Assembly (NCBI GenBank): GCA_013289715.1
Contig: JABCZJ010000015.1
Location: forward strand, 1 to 64,000
DNA: 64,000 bases
Origin: Acidobacteriota bacterium
Lineage (GTDB): Bacteria; Acidobacteriota; Terriglobia; Acidiferrales; UBA7541
Direction: 5' to 3'
In this document: in pieces, positions 27,274-35,770 of the stretch
Numbering within the stretch: position 1 is the stretch's first letter
How the letters are laid out: every line of letters starts with the position of its first letter
Notes under the pieces: generated by a model
What the model was told of the DNA's origin: nothing
Databases searched by the model: none
Seen by the model: the letters and a program-made list of their open reading frames with translations, nothing else
Translations under genes and position numbers: made by a program

Positions 27274-29733
27274 ATGGACACACTTTGGCAGGATTTGCGT
27301 TATGGCGCGCGCATGCTGCGACGAAACCCTGGTTTCGCGGCGGTCGCGATTTTGACTCTGGCGATTGGCATTGGCGCCAACATCGTGATTTTCAGCGCCG
27401 TCAACGGAATTTTGCTGAAACCTCTGCCGTTTCCGGATTCCGGCCGCGTTGTCACCATTTGGGAGACCGACGCGAACCGCAACATCACTCGCGGCATGGC
27501 TTCGGCGCCGGAATTCCTGGAATGGGGCGACAGGAACCACGTGTTTCAGGAACTCTCCTGCTGGCGCGCTTTGTACTTCACCATTACCGGCGGCGGAGGG
27601 CCAGAGCGGGTGTGGGGCTCGCAAGTGTCCGGCAATTTTTTTCGCATGTTGCGTGTTACTCCGATTCTCGGCCGGGATTTCACCTCGGAAGACATACAAC
27701 CCGGCCATGAACAGGTGGTCCTGTTGAGTTACGGGTTGTGGCAGCGTCATTACGGCGCCGACCCCGGAATCTTGGGCAAGACGATTCTGCTGGATGACAA
27801 GCCCTTTACCGTCATCGGAGTCCTACCGCGCATTTTCTCTCTCTACGGCACGATTCCGGAGTTCGATCTGTGGAAGCCATTCGCGTTCCGTGGCGCGCAA
27901 CTGGATCGCGAAAATCACGGACTTGTTGTTTTCGCCCGGCTCAAGGAGGGCATGCCAATTTCGCAGGCCAACGCGGAAATGGTAACCATCCAGGAACAAC
28001 TCAAGAAGCAGTACCCGGACATCGACCAGAAGAATGGAATCCGCGTGGTGGGTTTTCACGACGAGCTTGTCAGCACGCTCCGTCCCGGTCTGCTGCTTCT
28101 CCTGGCGTCGGTGGCGTTTGTTTTGCTGATTGCCTGCGCGAATGTCGCGAACTTGATGCTCGCCCGCGCTGCCGTCCGGGAGCGCGAAATCGCGCTGCGA
28201 ATTTCTCTGGGCGCCGGCCGGCGGCGAATTTTCCGGCAGCTCTTGACGGAAAGCGCGCTGCTATCGCTTATCGGTGCGGTGTTCGGCATTTTGTTCGCCT
28301 ACGGCGGTATCCAAATTCTGCGCGATGCCGTTATCTCCGGACAAGGCACGCGCATACCTCACCCGGAATGGATCGCGATTGACGGCACCGTGCTGGCTTT
28401 CACGGTCGTGATTGCCCTGATGACGGGAATGCTATTTGGTTTTGCGCCGGCACTTCAGATTTCGCGCTCCGCGTTGTTCGAATCGCTCAAGGAAGGAAGC
28501 CGCGGTTCCACGGCCGGACGCCACAGCCAGCTGGCGCGTTCGGTACTGGTCGTCTCTGAGGTGGCCTTTTCGCTCATGCTGCTGGTCGGAGCTGGCCTGC
28601 TGGTTCGCAGTTTTGCCGTGATGTTGGCCGAGCCTCTGGGATTCGATCCTGCCGGCCTCCTGACCATGCAAATAATTCTCCCCGATGGACATTACACGGA
28701 AGGTCCGGCCATCTTGAATTTCTATCAGACGGTGATCGAGCGCGTGAATGCCATTCCGGGCGTGACCTCTGCGAGCGCCGCGAATTTTTTGCCGCTGACC
28801 CGTTGGACAAATTTTTGCGATATCGACATCGCCGGCCGAGCAACTCCGCCCTCGGGTGAACATTTCACGAGCCAATACCGCGTTGCGGATTGGCGCTATT
28901 TATCCACTATGAGCGTCTCCGTGAAAGAAGGCCGTAACTTCACTTCTGCCGACGGGCCGGATTCCCAGGGCGTCGCGCTGGTTAACGAAACCCTGGCGCG
29001 CCGCTATTGGCCAAACGAGGATCCCATGGGCCGGCAGATTCGCCTGGTTTTTCCCGTCACCTTAAGCTTCTGGCAACCCATCCCGCATCAAGGCTGGCTC
29101 ACGATCGTGGGAATTGTCGGCGACATACGCGATTGGGCGTGGGATGAACCCAAGTCGGGCCAGCTTTATCTGCCGATCACGCAGAATCCTTCGCGGCTCA
29201 TGAGCCTCGTCGTGCGTTCCAGTGGTGATCGTGCGCAATTAACCGCGGCCGTTCGCAGCGTGGTCGAAAGCGTTGATCCTAACCAGCCCCTAACGGATGT
29301 GAAAACGATGGAGGACTATCTGGCGGTGGCTTTCTCGCAGCGCCGCCTGAATATGTCGCTGCTGGCGTTTTTCGCGGTGGTGGCGGCGCTGCTCGCCGCG
29401 ATCGGGATTTATGGCGTTATGGGATACGCCGTCACGCAGCGCTCGCACGAAATTGGCATTCGCATGGCGCTGGGCGCCGAACCTGCGGATGTACTGCGCA
29501 TGATCGTCGGTGACGGCATGAAACTCGCGTTGCTGGGTTTGGCCATCGGGCTCACGGCTTCGCTGCTGTTGATGAAATATCTCGAGAGCCAGCTCTACGG
29601 CGTTAAGGCCCGCGATCCGCTCACCTTCATCGGTGTAGCGGGCGGGCTCGCGCTCGTCGCGCTGGCCGCCTGCTATTTTCCCGCGCGGCGCGCCACGAAA
29701 GTCGATCCACTGGTGGCACTGCGCTATGAATGA
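27274..29733 (+). CDS. ADOP family duplicated permease, paralog 9
   Basis: This 819-residue permease starts at ATG 27274 (GGGGGCG upstream); a TTG at 27256 adds six unrelated residues. N-terminal TLWQDLRYGARMLRRNPGF and ALTLAIGIGANIVIFS are slightly off the family consensus. The first periplasmic domain (ETDANRNITRGMASAPEFLEWGD) and the second (RWTNFCDIDIAGRATPPSGE) are distinct. FtsX motif ACANVANLMLARAAVRER; C-terminus ARRATKVDPLVALRYE. It ends nine bases before the sigma-54 activator gene, so permease and regulator are almost certainly co-transcribed. Confidence 0.93.
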   Translation: MDTLWQDLRYGARMLRRNPGFAAVAILTLAIGIGANIVIFSAVNGILLKPLPFPDSGRVVTIWETDANRNITRGMASAPEFLEWGDRNHVFQELSCWRALYFTITGGGGPERVWGSQVSGNFFRMLRVTPILGRDFTSEDIQPGHEQVVLLSYGLWQRHYGADPGILGKTILLDDKPFTVIGVLPRIFSLYGTIPEFDLWKPFAFRGAQLDRENHGLVVFARLKEGMPISQANAEMVTIQEQLKKQYPDIDQKNGIRVVGFHDELVSTLRPGLLLLLASVAFVLLIACANVANLMLARAAVREREIALRISLGAGRRRIFRQLLTESALLSLIGAVFGILFAYGGIQILRDAVISGQGTRIPHPEWIAIDGTVLAFTVVIALMTGMLFGFAPALQISRSALFESLKEGSRGSTAGRHSQLARSVLVVSEVAFSLMLLVGAGLLVRSFAVMLAEPLGFDPAGLLTMQIILPDGHYTEGPAILNFYQTVIERVNAIPGVTSASAANFLPLTRWTNFCDIDIAGRATPPSGEHFTSQYRVADWRYLSTMSVSVKEGRNFTSADGPDSQGVALVNETLARRYWPNEDPMGRQIRLVFPVTLSFWQPIPHQGWLTIVGIVGDIRDWAWDEPKSGQLYLPITQNPSRLMSLVVRSSGDRAQLTAAVRSVVESVDPNQPLTDVKTMEDYLAVAFSQRRLNMSLLAFFAVVAALLAAIGIYGVMGYAVTQRSHEIGIRMALGAEPADVLRMIVGDGMKLALLGLAIGLTASLLLMKYLESQLYGVKARDPLTFIGVAGGLALVALAACYFPARRATKVDPLVALRYE

Positions 29734-29742
29734 GGAAACCAA

Positions 29743-31182
29743 ATGACCTATGCATCCGATATTTCCACGAACGAGACCGGCGGTAAAATCCAGGGAGAAT
29801 CCTTTCGCGCCATGATGCCAGCCAACGCACCACGAACCCGCATCCTCGTAGCCGACGATCAGCCGGACATTCGCGAGGCTTTGCGCCTGCTGCTGAAAGG
29901 CGAAAAATTTGAAACGGAGACGGTGGCTTCGCCGGCCGCGGTCATGTCCGCCCTGGAGGCGCGGGAGTTCGACGCGCTGCTGATGGACCTGAACTACGCG
30001 CGCGACACCACCTCCGGCCAGGAAGGACTCGATCTGCTTTCGAATATTCGCGCGAAAGACAGCACGTTGCCCATCATCGTCATGACCGCCTGGGGCAGCC
30101 TGGAACTCGCGGTCGAAGCGATGCGTCGCGGCGCGAAAGATTTTGTGCAGAAGCCCTGGGAAAACGCGCGATTGCTGGCCATCTTGAAAACTCAGATCGA
30201 ACTATCGCAAGCGTTACGCAAAGGCCAGCGCCTCGAGGCCGAGAACCGCCTGCTACGCGCGGATGGCCGCCCGGTCATGATCGCCGAATCCGCTTCCATG
30301 CGTCCGGTGATGGACCTGATCGCGCGCGTGGGTCCGTCGGATGCCAACGTCTTGATCACGGGCGAGCATGGCAGCGGCAAGGAAGTGGTCGCGCGAACTC
30401 TCTACGCGCTTTCTTCGCGCTCGGGCCGGCCGCTGGTCACGGTGAATGCCGGCGGATTGCCCGAGGGCGTTTTCGAAAGCGAATTGTTTGGCCATGTGAA
30501 GGGCGCGTTCACCGACGCAAAAGCGGATCGCGTGGGCCGCTTCGAACTCGCTGACGGCGGCACGCTCTTCCTCGACGAAATCGCCAACGTGCCCATGAAT
30601 CTGCAGGCCAAGCTGCTGCGCGCGCTGGAAACGGGCGAACTGGAACGCGTCGGTTCCTCCACCACGCGCCGCGTGGACGTGCGCATTATTTCGGCGACGA
30701 ATGCAGACGTGCAAACCGAAGTCAGCGGCGGACGATTCCGCGAGGATTTGCTGTTTCGCTTGAACACGATCGAAATCCATCTGCCCCCGTTGCGCGAGCG
30801 CAAGGAAGACATTCCGCTGCTGGCGCACCATTTCCTGCGGCAATCGGCGCAGCGTTATCGCAAACATCTGGAAGGATTCGAGCCAGTGGCGTTGCAGATT
30901 CTGCTGGATCATCCCTGGCCCGGAAATATTCGGGAGCTCGACCATTCCGTCGAGCGCGCGGTGCTGATGGCCGAAGGCTCCGCGGTCCGCGCCAGCGATC
31001 TGGGCTTGCGTCCCGCGCGCGAGGCCTCTCTGCGGCTGGACGAAATGAGCATCGAAGACGTCGAGCGCGTGCTGATCCAGAAAGCACTGGCGCGATTTGG
31101 CGGCAACGTCAGCCACGCCAGCAAGGCGCTGGGCTTGAGCCGCAGCGCTCTCTACCGCCGCTTGCAGAAATATAGCCTTTGA
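29743..31182 (+). CDS. NtrC-type sigma-54-dependent response regulator
   Basis: This 479-residue regulator has a receiver domain (residues 32-150; phospho-acceptor Asp82 in MDLNYARDTT, KPW at 137-139), a AAA+ domain (about 178-400) and a C-terminal Fis-type helix-turn-helix (about 435-479, VSHASKALGLSRSALYRRL). Walker A is GEHGSGKE (207-214) and Walker B TLFLDE (about 274-279). The sigma-54 contact loop reads GAFTDA (254-259), not the canonical GAFTGA. Phosphorylated, it should open sigma-54 promoters, probably of the export genes it follows. The ATG at 29743 follows GAGGA. Its stop overlaps the kinase start, so it is translationally coupled to its likely partner. Confidence 0.94.
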   Translation: MTYASDISTNETGGKIQGESFRAMMPANAPRTRILVADDQPDIREALRLLLKGEKFETETVASPAAVMSALEAREFDALLMDLNYARDTTSGQEGLDLLSNIRAKDSTLPIIVMTAWGSLELAVEAMRRGAKDFVQKPWENARLLAILKTQIELSQALRKGQRLEAENRLLRADGRPVMIAESASMRPVMDLIARVGPSDANVLITGEHGSGKEVVARTLYALSSRSGRPLVTVNAGGLPEGVFESELFGHVKGAFTDAKADRVGRFELADGGTLFLDEIANVPMNLQAKLLRALETGELERVGSSTTRRVDVRIISATNADVQTEVSGGRFREDLLFRLNTIEIHLPPLRERKEDIPLLAHHFLRQSAQRYRKHLEGFEPVALQILLDHPWPGNIRELDHSVERAVLMAEGSAVRASDLGLRPAREASLRLDEMSIEDVERVLIQKALARFGGNVSHASKALGLSRSALYRRLQKYSL

Positions 31183-32498
31183 CACCTCTGCTCTATGAAC
31201 GCCGCATCTTGCTGCTGGCTCTGGCCGCGGGGCTGGGAGGCACGGCTGTAGCGTTGCTTCTTCTGTGGACGGGAAGTTTTACGTCCAAGCTGCAGTGGAC
31301 TCTCACGGTGGCAATGGTCATCGCCTGGCTCAGCTTTGCGTTCTCAGCGCAAAGCCGCGTCATGTTCCCCTTGCGCACACTTTCCAATCTGCTCGCGGCG
31401 TTGCGCGAAGGGGATTTTTCCATTCGTGCGCGGGGCGCGAATCGCGAAGACGTGCTCGGCGAGGTCTTGTGGGAAGTAAACGCATTAGGTGAAACGCTGC
31501 GCAAGCAAAGGCTCGGCGCGCTGGAAGCCACCGCGCTGCTGCGCAAGGTGATGGAGGAAATTGACGTCGCCGTGTTTGCATTCGATGGCGCGGGCTGTTT
31601 GCGCCTGGTGAATCGCGCGGGTGAACGCATTCTCAGCCAGCCGGAGGATCGCATTCTCGGTCACACGGCGATCGAGTTGGGTCTTTCGGAATGCCTGGAA
31701 GGCGAAACGCCGCGCATCGCGCAGATCGCATTTCCCGGAAAATCCGGACGCTGGGAAATTCACCGCGGAAGTTTCCGCGAAGCCGGCCTTCCGCACCAGT
31801 TGCTCGTAATCACGGATTTGAGCCGCGCCTTGCGCGACGAAGAGCGCCAGGCCTGGCAGCGGCTGATCCGCGTTCTCGGCCATGAACTGAATAATTCCCT
31901 CGCGCCGATAAAATCGGTCGCGGAAAATTTGGGCAGCATGCTCGGCCGCGAAGACCGCGCACCGGATTGGCAGGAAGACATGCGCAGCGGCCTCAACGTG
32001 ATCGCCGCGCGCACCGACGGCCTCGCGCGTTTCATGAACGCCTACGCGCGGCTTGCCAAGCTTCCGCCGCCGGTTTTTCAGCCCATGAGCGTCGGCGTGT
32101 GGGTTCGTCGCGTAGTGGGCCTGGAGCCGCGTCTCTCCGTGCAGCTGCAGGCCGGCCCCGACACCGAAATTCAAGCTGATCCCGATCAGCTCGAGCAACT
32201 ATTGATCAATCTTTTGCACAACGCCGTGGATGCCGCGCTGGAAACCGGCGGCGGCGTGCGCGTCGGGTGGGAACGCCAGAACGGCAGCATCGAAGTGTGG
32301 GTTCAAGATGATGGGCCGGGAATTCCCAGCGCAGCGAATCTTTTTGTGCCTTTTTTTACGACGAAGCAGGGCGGCTCGGGAATCGGTCTGGTCCTGAGCC
32401 GGCAGATCGCCGAAGCCCACGGCGGCTCGCTCACTCTGGAAAATCGCCCCACGCATCGCGGCTCGGAAGCCCGCCTGCGCCTCCCGCTCAATAATTAG
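31179..32498 (+). CDS. Membrane sensor histidine kinase (NtrY/NtrB-like)
   Basis: This 439-residue kinase starts at TTG 31179, sharing TTGA with the stop of the sigma-54 regulator. Two membrane segments (about residues 8-30 and 38-56) leave almost no periplasmic loop. A HAMP-like linker (57-110), a PAS domain (about 120-215), a dimerisation/phosphotransfer helix with His235 (GHELNNSLAPIKS) and an ATPase domain (N-box LLINLLHNAVDAA, G1 VQDDGPGIP, G2 GGSGIGLVLS) follow. The short loop suggests that it senses membrane or intracellular cues. It is the obvious partner of the adjacent regulator and, because the receivers are so alike, perhaps also of the PP2C regulator at 22622. Confidence 0.93.
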   Translation: MTPLLYERRILLLALAAGLGGTAVALLLLWTGSFTSKLQWTLTVAMVIAWLSFAFSAQSRVMFPLRTLSNLLAALREGDFSIRARGANREDVLGEVLWEVNALGETLRKQRLGALEATALLRKVMEEIDVAVFAFDGAGCLRLVNRAGERILSQPEDRILGHTAIELGLSECLEGETPRIAQIAFPGKSGRWEIHRGSFREAGLPHQLLVITDLSRALRDEERQAWQRLIRVLGHELNNSLAPIKSVAENLGSMLGREDRAPDWQEDMRSGLNVIAARTDGLARFMNAYARLAKLPPPVFQPMSVGVWVRRVVGLEPRLSVQLQAGPDTEIQADPDQLEQLLINLLHNAVDAALETGGGVRVGWERQNGSIEVWVQDDGPGIPSAANLFVPFFTTKQGGSGIGLVLSRQIAEAHGGSLTLENRPTHRGSEARLRLPLNN

Positions 32499-32549
32499 AT
32501 ACTTCTCGCGCCGCTTACTCGCAGGCAGGCGAACCAAGGTTTACGGTGC

Positions 32550-32586
32550 AAAAAAAACCGGCGGTTGGAGGCCATCCAACCGCCGG
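32550..32586 (-). terminator. Strong intrinsic terminator after the M48-like gene
   Basis: A perfect 12-bp stem (CCGGCGGTTGGA at 32558-32569, its complement at 32575-32586) with a five-base loop is followed, on the minus strand, by eight T (A run at 32550-32557). It ends the tonB/M48-like operon. On the plus strand it lacks a T run. Confidence 0.9.
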
Positions 32587-32608
32587 GCTTTCGAGGGAGA
32601 AAAATCGT

Positions 32609-34354
32609 TTACTGCTGCTGTTGTTGTTGCGGCTGTTGCGGATCCTTTTTCGCCAGGTCCGCTTTCGTTGGATCCGCCGAGATGCCCGTTCCAGGCCTCT
32701 GGTATCGCGTCAGGAACGGCATGAACGGCGTGACTTCGAACGGCATCTTTTCACGCGCCGAGAGCAGCGGAATCGGTTTCGCCTTCACCAGCTCGACATG
32801 ATCGCCCCAAGGGTCGAGTTTGATGCGGGCGCCCACAGGGAGAGCGGAGATCTGATCGATCTTCGTGGCATCCAGCGTCGGAGCGGCGCTCAACAGCGAT
32901 GCGCTGAGAGACACGCGATTGCCGAGGTGCGGATTGATCAGCGCAGGTAAATTCTTCGATTGCGCGTCCAGCTGTTTCAGGAAAAGTCCGGCGCTCGCGA
33001 GCTTGTCCTTGTAAGGAGAATTCTTCAGCAGTTCCAGCGCCTTGTCGTTGGCCATCTGAATCTGCGCCGCGCTGTCCTTGAACGAAAAACGAGCCATCGC
33101 TTCCGTGGTGGTTACGTTGGTGGTGTCGTTGAATCCCCACTGATCGGTGGAAGGCTTGGTGACGATGATATCGGCCAACTCCTGCGCCAGCATCGTCGCC
33201 AGACTCGCTTCATCAGGCAGCACGTCCAGCAACCCGCGGCTCAAGACGATGGTGTGCCCGATCGAAAACATTTCCAGAGTGCCGGTCAGCAGCACCCGGC
33301 AGTGAACTTCCGGCTGCACGTCCAGATTGTTCGTGACTTCCAGGTTGTTCACGACCGTTTCCAGCACCTTGTCCACTTCTCCTGGAGGCGCGAGCAAGCC
33401 GATACGCTGCAGGCGATCCAGCACATTGATTTCGGCGACATGTTGCCATTCACGCTGTGCTTCGATGGGTGATTTATCTTGCGACTGCGCGGCCTGGTCT
33501 TGAATCGTGGGCGATTCGATGGTCATCTCGCTGAATTCTTCCTGACGGCCCACATTCTTCAGGTTGTAACCCCACAGACGCGTCTGTGCTTTGAAGCGAA
33601 TGTCGCCGCCGAAGAAGTCGCGGAGGTCTGATTCCTGGCTATAGATGTATGCCGGCAGCCATAGTCCCGGCTGAACGTTCAAGCGCCAGCTATCGAAATG
33701 CAGGTTGAACGAATTGATACCCGCGATGGGCGTGTACACGCCGTTAAAACGCACAATCGTGAAAGTCTGATCGTCGGCCCAGACTCGCCCCTTGAAGCGC
33801 CCTTTTCCCGATTTCGGCAGCGGTGTGATGTCGAACACCACGCAGCGCACTTCGCCCAGGAATTCGCGCCGCACATAGTCAAACTGATAGTGCTGGCGAT
33901 CGAATCCGCTGGTATCGATGTAAATCATCTGCAGGAAGCCTTCCGGCACGTAGGAAGAAGTGAACAGGCCGCTCATATGCGAAATAGGATTGAACGCATC
34001 GAATTTTCCTTTTCGCGCGCCGAGCATGGAGTTGTCCACGATGCCCTTGGAAAGGTCCGCCTGGCCCAGAAAATAATGGTCCTTCACCGGGATAGCGCCC
34101 ATCTCCTTGTCCGACTTCATGTCCTGAATATAGGTTTCGATCAGCGGGCTGAAACGCCGGATCGTCGCCACTTCATCGTGTTCGCGCGCGATCAAGTGGT
34201 CGATCGCTTGGTCCACGGTCACTACCGGCGCCGAACTACTCGCCCCTGCCTGCGGCTTGGTTTGATCAGCTGTTTGCGTGGCTTGCGCGGAAACCGACCC
34301 GGCCATCAAACCGGCCAGTATTATTGCCAAACCAAAGCTGTTGCACGTGCGCAT
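32609..34354 (-). CDS. Secreted LolA-like/M48-like protein with a degraded metalloprotease motif
   Basis: This 581-residue exported protein starts at ATG 34354 (AAAGGGG seven bases upstream; a second ATG sits at 34360). A signal peptide (MRTCNSFGLAIILAGLMAGSVSAQ) precedes a region resembling outer-membrane lipoprotein-sorting/LolA-like folds (about residues 115-260; VVFDITPLPKSGKGRFKGRVW). The C-terminal part resembles M48 peptidases (IGHTIVLSRGLLDVLPDEASLATMLAQELADIIV). Where active M48 enzymes have HExxH this protein has QELAD, so both zinc-binding histidines are missing and it is probably a non-catalytic binding or chaperone protein. The C-terminus is a Gln-rich tail. It follows tonB by 13 bp in the same operon. 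Confidence 0.75.
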   Translation of the reverse strand: MRTCNSFGLAIILAGLMAGSVSAQATQTADQTKPQAGASSSAPVVTVDQAIDHLIAREHDEVATIRRFSPLIETYIQDMKSDKEMGAIPVKDHYFLGQADLSKGIVDNSMLGARKGKFDAFNPISHMSGLFTSSYVPEGFLQMIYIDTSGFDRQHYQFDYVRREFLGEVRCVVFDITPLPKSGKGRFKGRVWADDQTFTIVRFNGVYTPIAGINSFNLHFDSWRLNVQPGLWLPAYIYSQESDLRDFFGGDIRFKAQTRLWGYNLKNVGRQEEFSEMTIESPTIQDQAAQSQDKSPIEAQREWQHVAEINVLDRLQRIGLLAPPGEVDKVLETVVNNLEVTNNLDVQPEVHCRVLLTGTLEMFSIGHTIVLSRGLLDVLPDEASLATMLAQELADIIVTKPSTDQWGFNDTTNVTTTEAMARFSFKDSAAQIQMANDKALELLKNSPYKDKLASAGLFLKQLDAQSKNLPALINPHLGNRVSLSASLLSAAPTLDATKIDQISALPVGARIKLDPWGDHVELVKAKPIPLLSAREKMPFEVTPFMPFLTRYQRPGTGISADPTKADLAKKDPQQPQQQQQQ

Positions 34355-34367
34355 CTCCATTCCCCTT

Positions 34368-35420
34368 TCAAGACGCCAATTGGAATACGATGTGGACGAT
34401 GGCGGTCGAATCCACTGTTTGGCCATCCTGTTGTGCCGGCTTGAAGCGAATCTGCCGCGCCGCTGCTTGCGCGGTCTCATCAAGGCCGTAACCAAGACCT
34501 TGCACGACACGTAGGACCTTGACGTCCCCCGACGCCGTGAACACTACCTGCAACAGTACCTCGCCTTCGATGTTCTTTGCCCTGCCTTCGCTGGAATACG
34601 TCGGCGTTGGCTTGAAGAGAATTTGCACTGGCGTTGTTTTCGCCGCCACACTCGCGGTTTGCTTGATTTTCGGAGCCGCCACGGCGACATTCTCGTCACC
34701 GAAACCACCTTGCTGCACCGCGGCGTGCGGTGGCCCGCCCGGGCTTCCTACTGCAACACCGTTACCAAAGCCGGTGCTGGCGATTACGCCCTTCGCTCCC
34801 TTCGCGCCACCGGTCCCGTTGCCGGTGCCAGGGCCCGTCGGCATGTCGTAGGCGCCTTGAACATTGATGTTCGCAGCCTTGTTCGTCTTGCCGTTGGCCG
34901 GCACTCCGTTGGGATCGCCGAATCCGCCGGTCTGCACGGCTTCGCGAGGCTTTTTCAAAGTGGGAATCGCCGAGCTACCCATGGACATCGGCGGAGTCTG
35001 ATCCGGGAAGGCCTTCGCCACTTCCGTCATATCGGGCGCAGCTTCTTTGCGCGCCGCCGGTTTCTTGACGATCGGCGCTGTGGCCACAACCGGCGCGTAG
35101 ATTCGCGGCTTCGGTAGCTCCACGACTGGCACCGGCTTCGGCTTGGGCATCTCCTTCACAACTTCGTGCTTCACCGGAACAGGTTTTGGTGCTGGCTGCA
35201 CGGGCTGCGGTTTCCAAGCTACGATCGGAGGCGCTTCGATCGGCGTCGTCCAATATCGTTGCACAATATCGAGCTTCTGCGGCAGCAGCAGAGGTATTAT
35301 GACGAGCAAGGTTACGGCCGCGATCTGCAGCCCAAATCCGGCGCTGAACAGGTCCCAACGAGGTTCGGCCTCCGGCAGCAGCGATGCATTGAAGACAGCT
35401 CGATTTGTAGTCTGCGCCAT
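34368..35420 (-). CDS. tonB: TonB-family energy transducer
   Basis: This 350-residue protein carries proton-motive-force energy to outer-membrane receptors. It has a cytoplasmic N-terminus, one membrane anchor at about residues 28-45 (LQIAAVTLLVIIPLLL), a Pro/Lys-rich spacer (about 55-110), a Gly-rich middle with repeated GGFGD words (about 155-245) and a C-terminal TonB domain (about 265-350; PTYSSEGRAKNIEGEVLLQVVF, ending IVFQLAS). The ATG at 35420 is preferred over an in-frame TTG at 35432. The long receptor at 47089 is a possible partner. An unusual pair of alternative hairpins lies upstream at 35508-35581. No exbB/exbD genes are in the window. Confidence 0.88.
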   Translation of the reverse strand: MAQTTNRAVFNASLLPEAEPRWDLFSAGFGLQIAAVTLLVIIPLLLPQKLDIVQRYWTTPIEAPPIVAWKPQPVQPAPKPVPVKHEVVKEMPKPKPVPVVELPKPRIYAPVVATAPIVKKPAARKEAAPDMTEVAKAFPDQTPPMSMGSSAIPTLKKPREAVQTGGFGDPNGVPANGKTNKAANINVQGAYDMPTGPGTGNGTGGAKGAKGVIASTGFGNGVAVGSPGGPPHAAVQQGGFGDENVAVAAPKIKQTASVAAKTTPVQILFKPTPTYSSEGRAKNIEGEVLLQVVFTASGDVKVLRVVQGLGYGLDETAQAAARQIRFKPAQQDGQTVDSTAIVHIVFQLAS

Positions 35421-35507
35421 AACGATCACCAAGGTCCTTGAATAAAGAAATTAAGATGCGTCGAGACAGAATTGCGGTTTACAGTTCATTAGTACTAGAA
35501 CGAGGGG

Positions 35508-35581
35508 CTGGGGAAAATAGGACTCGAGTACTATTCTACCCCCAGTCGTGCTGAAAGCGATAACCCAAGCTCTGGGGGTAG
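35508..35581 (-). promoter_or_regulatory. Two mutually exclusive hairpins upstream of tonB
   Basis: The block CTACCCCCAG at 35536-35545 can pair perfectly with CTGGGGGTAG at 35572-35581 (10 bp). It can also take part in a second stem, where CTGGGG (35508-35513) and AATAG (35516-35520) pair with CTATT (35531-35535) and CCCCAG (35540-35545). Both lie 88-161 bp before the tonB start. They could be an attenuator in RNA or overlapping protein-binding dyads in DNA. Confidence 0.5.
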
Positions 35582-35708
35582 CTAGAAGGTTAGCCCTTCT
35601 GCGGATCCGTTGCGGAATGCCCAGCCACATGGATGCTCCCATGTATTAATCTAACCGGACTGGAGGGATCAGTCGCGGATTTTAATGTTTAATTGTTGCG
35701 TAAGTAAA

Positions 35709-35736
35709 GGGGCATGACCGTGGCCGGCCGTGCCCC
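35709..35736 (-). terminator. Possible terminator of the HtrA-type gene
   Basis: GGGGCA (35709-35714) and TGCCCC (35731-35736) pair around a GC-rich loop. On the minus strand the stem is followed by TTTACTTA, a poor U tract. Confidence 0.35.
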
Positions 35737-35770
35737 CTCCACTCACTGTTCCATATGGAGCTGCTACATC

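Larger units (their letters stand above)
35421..35770. other. Gap between tonB and the HtrA-type protease gene
   Basis: No open frame here looks coding. The gap holds a GC-rich hairpin near the protease stop (35709-35736), the alternative stems at 35508-35581, and AT-rich sequence at 35443-35500 that may contain the tonB promoter. AGTACT occurs twice (near 35491 and 35527). Confidence 0.6.
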
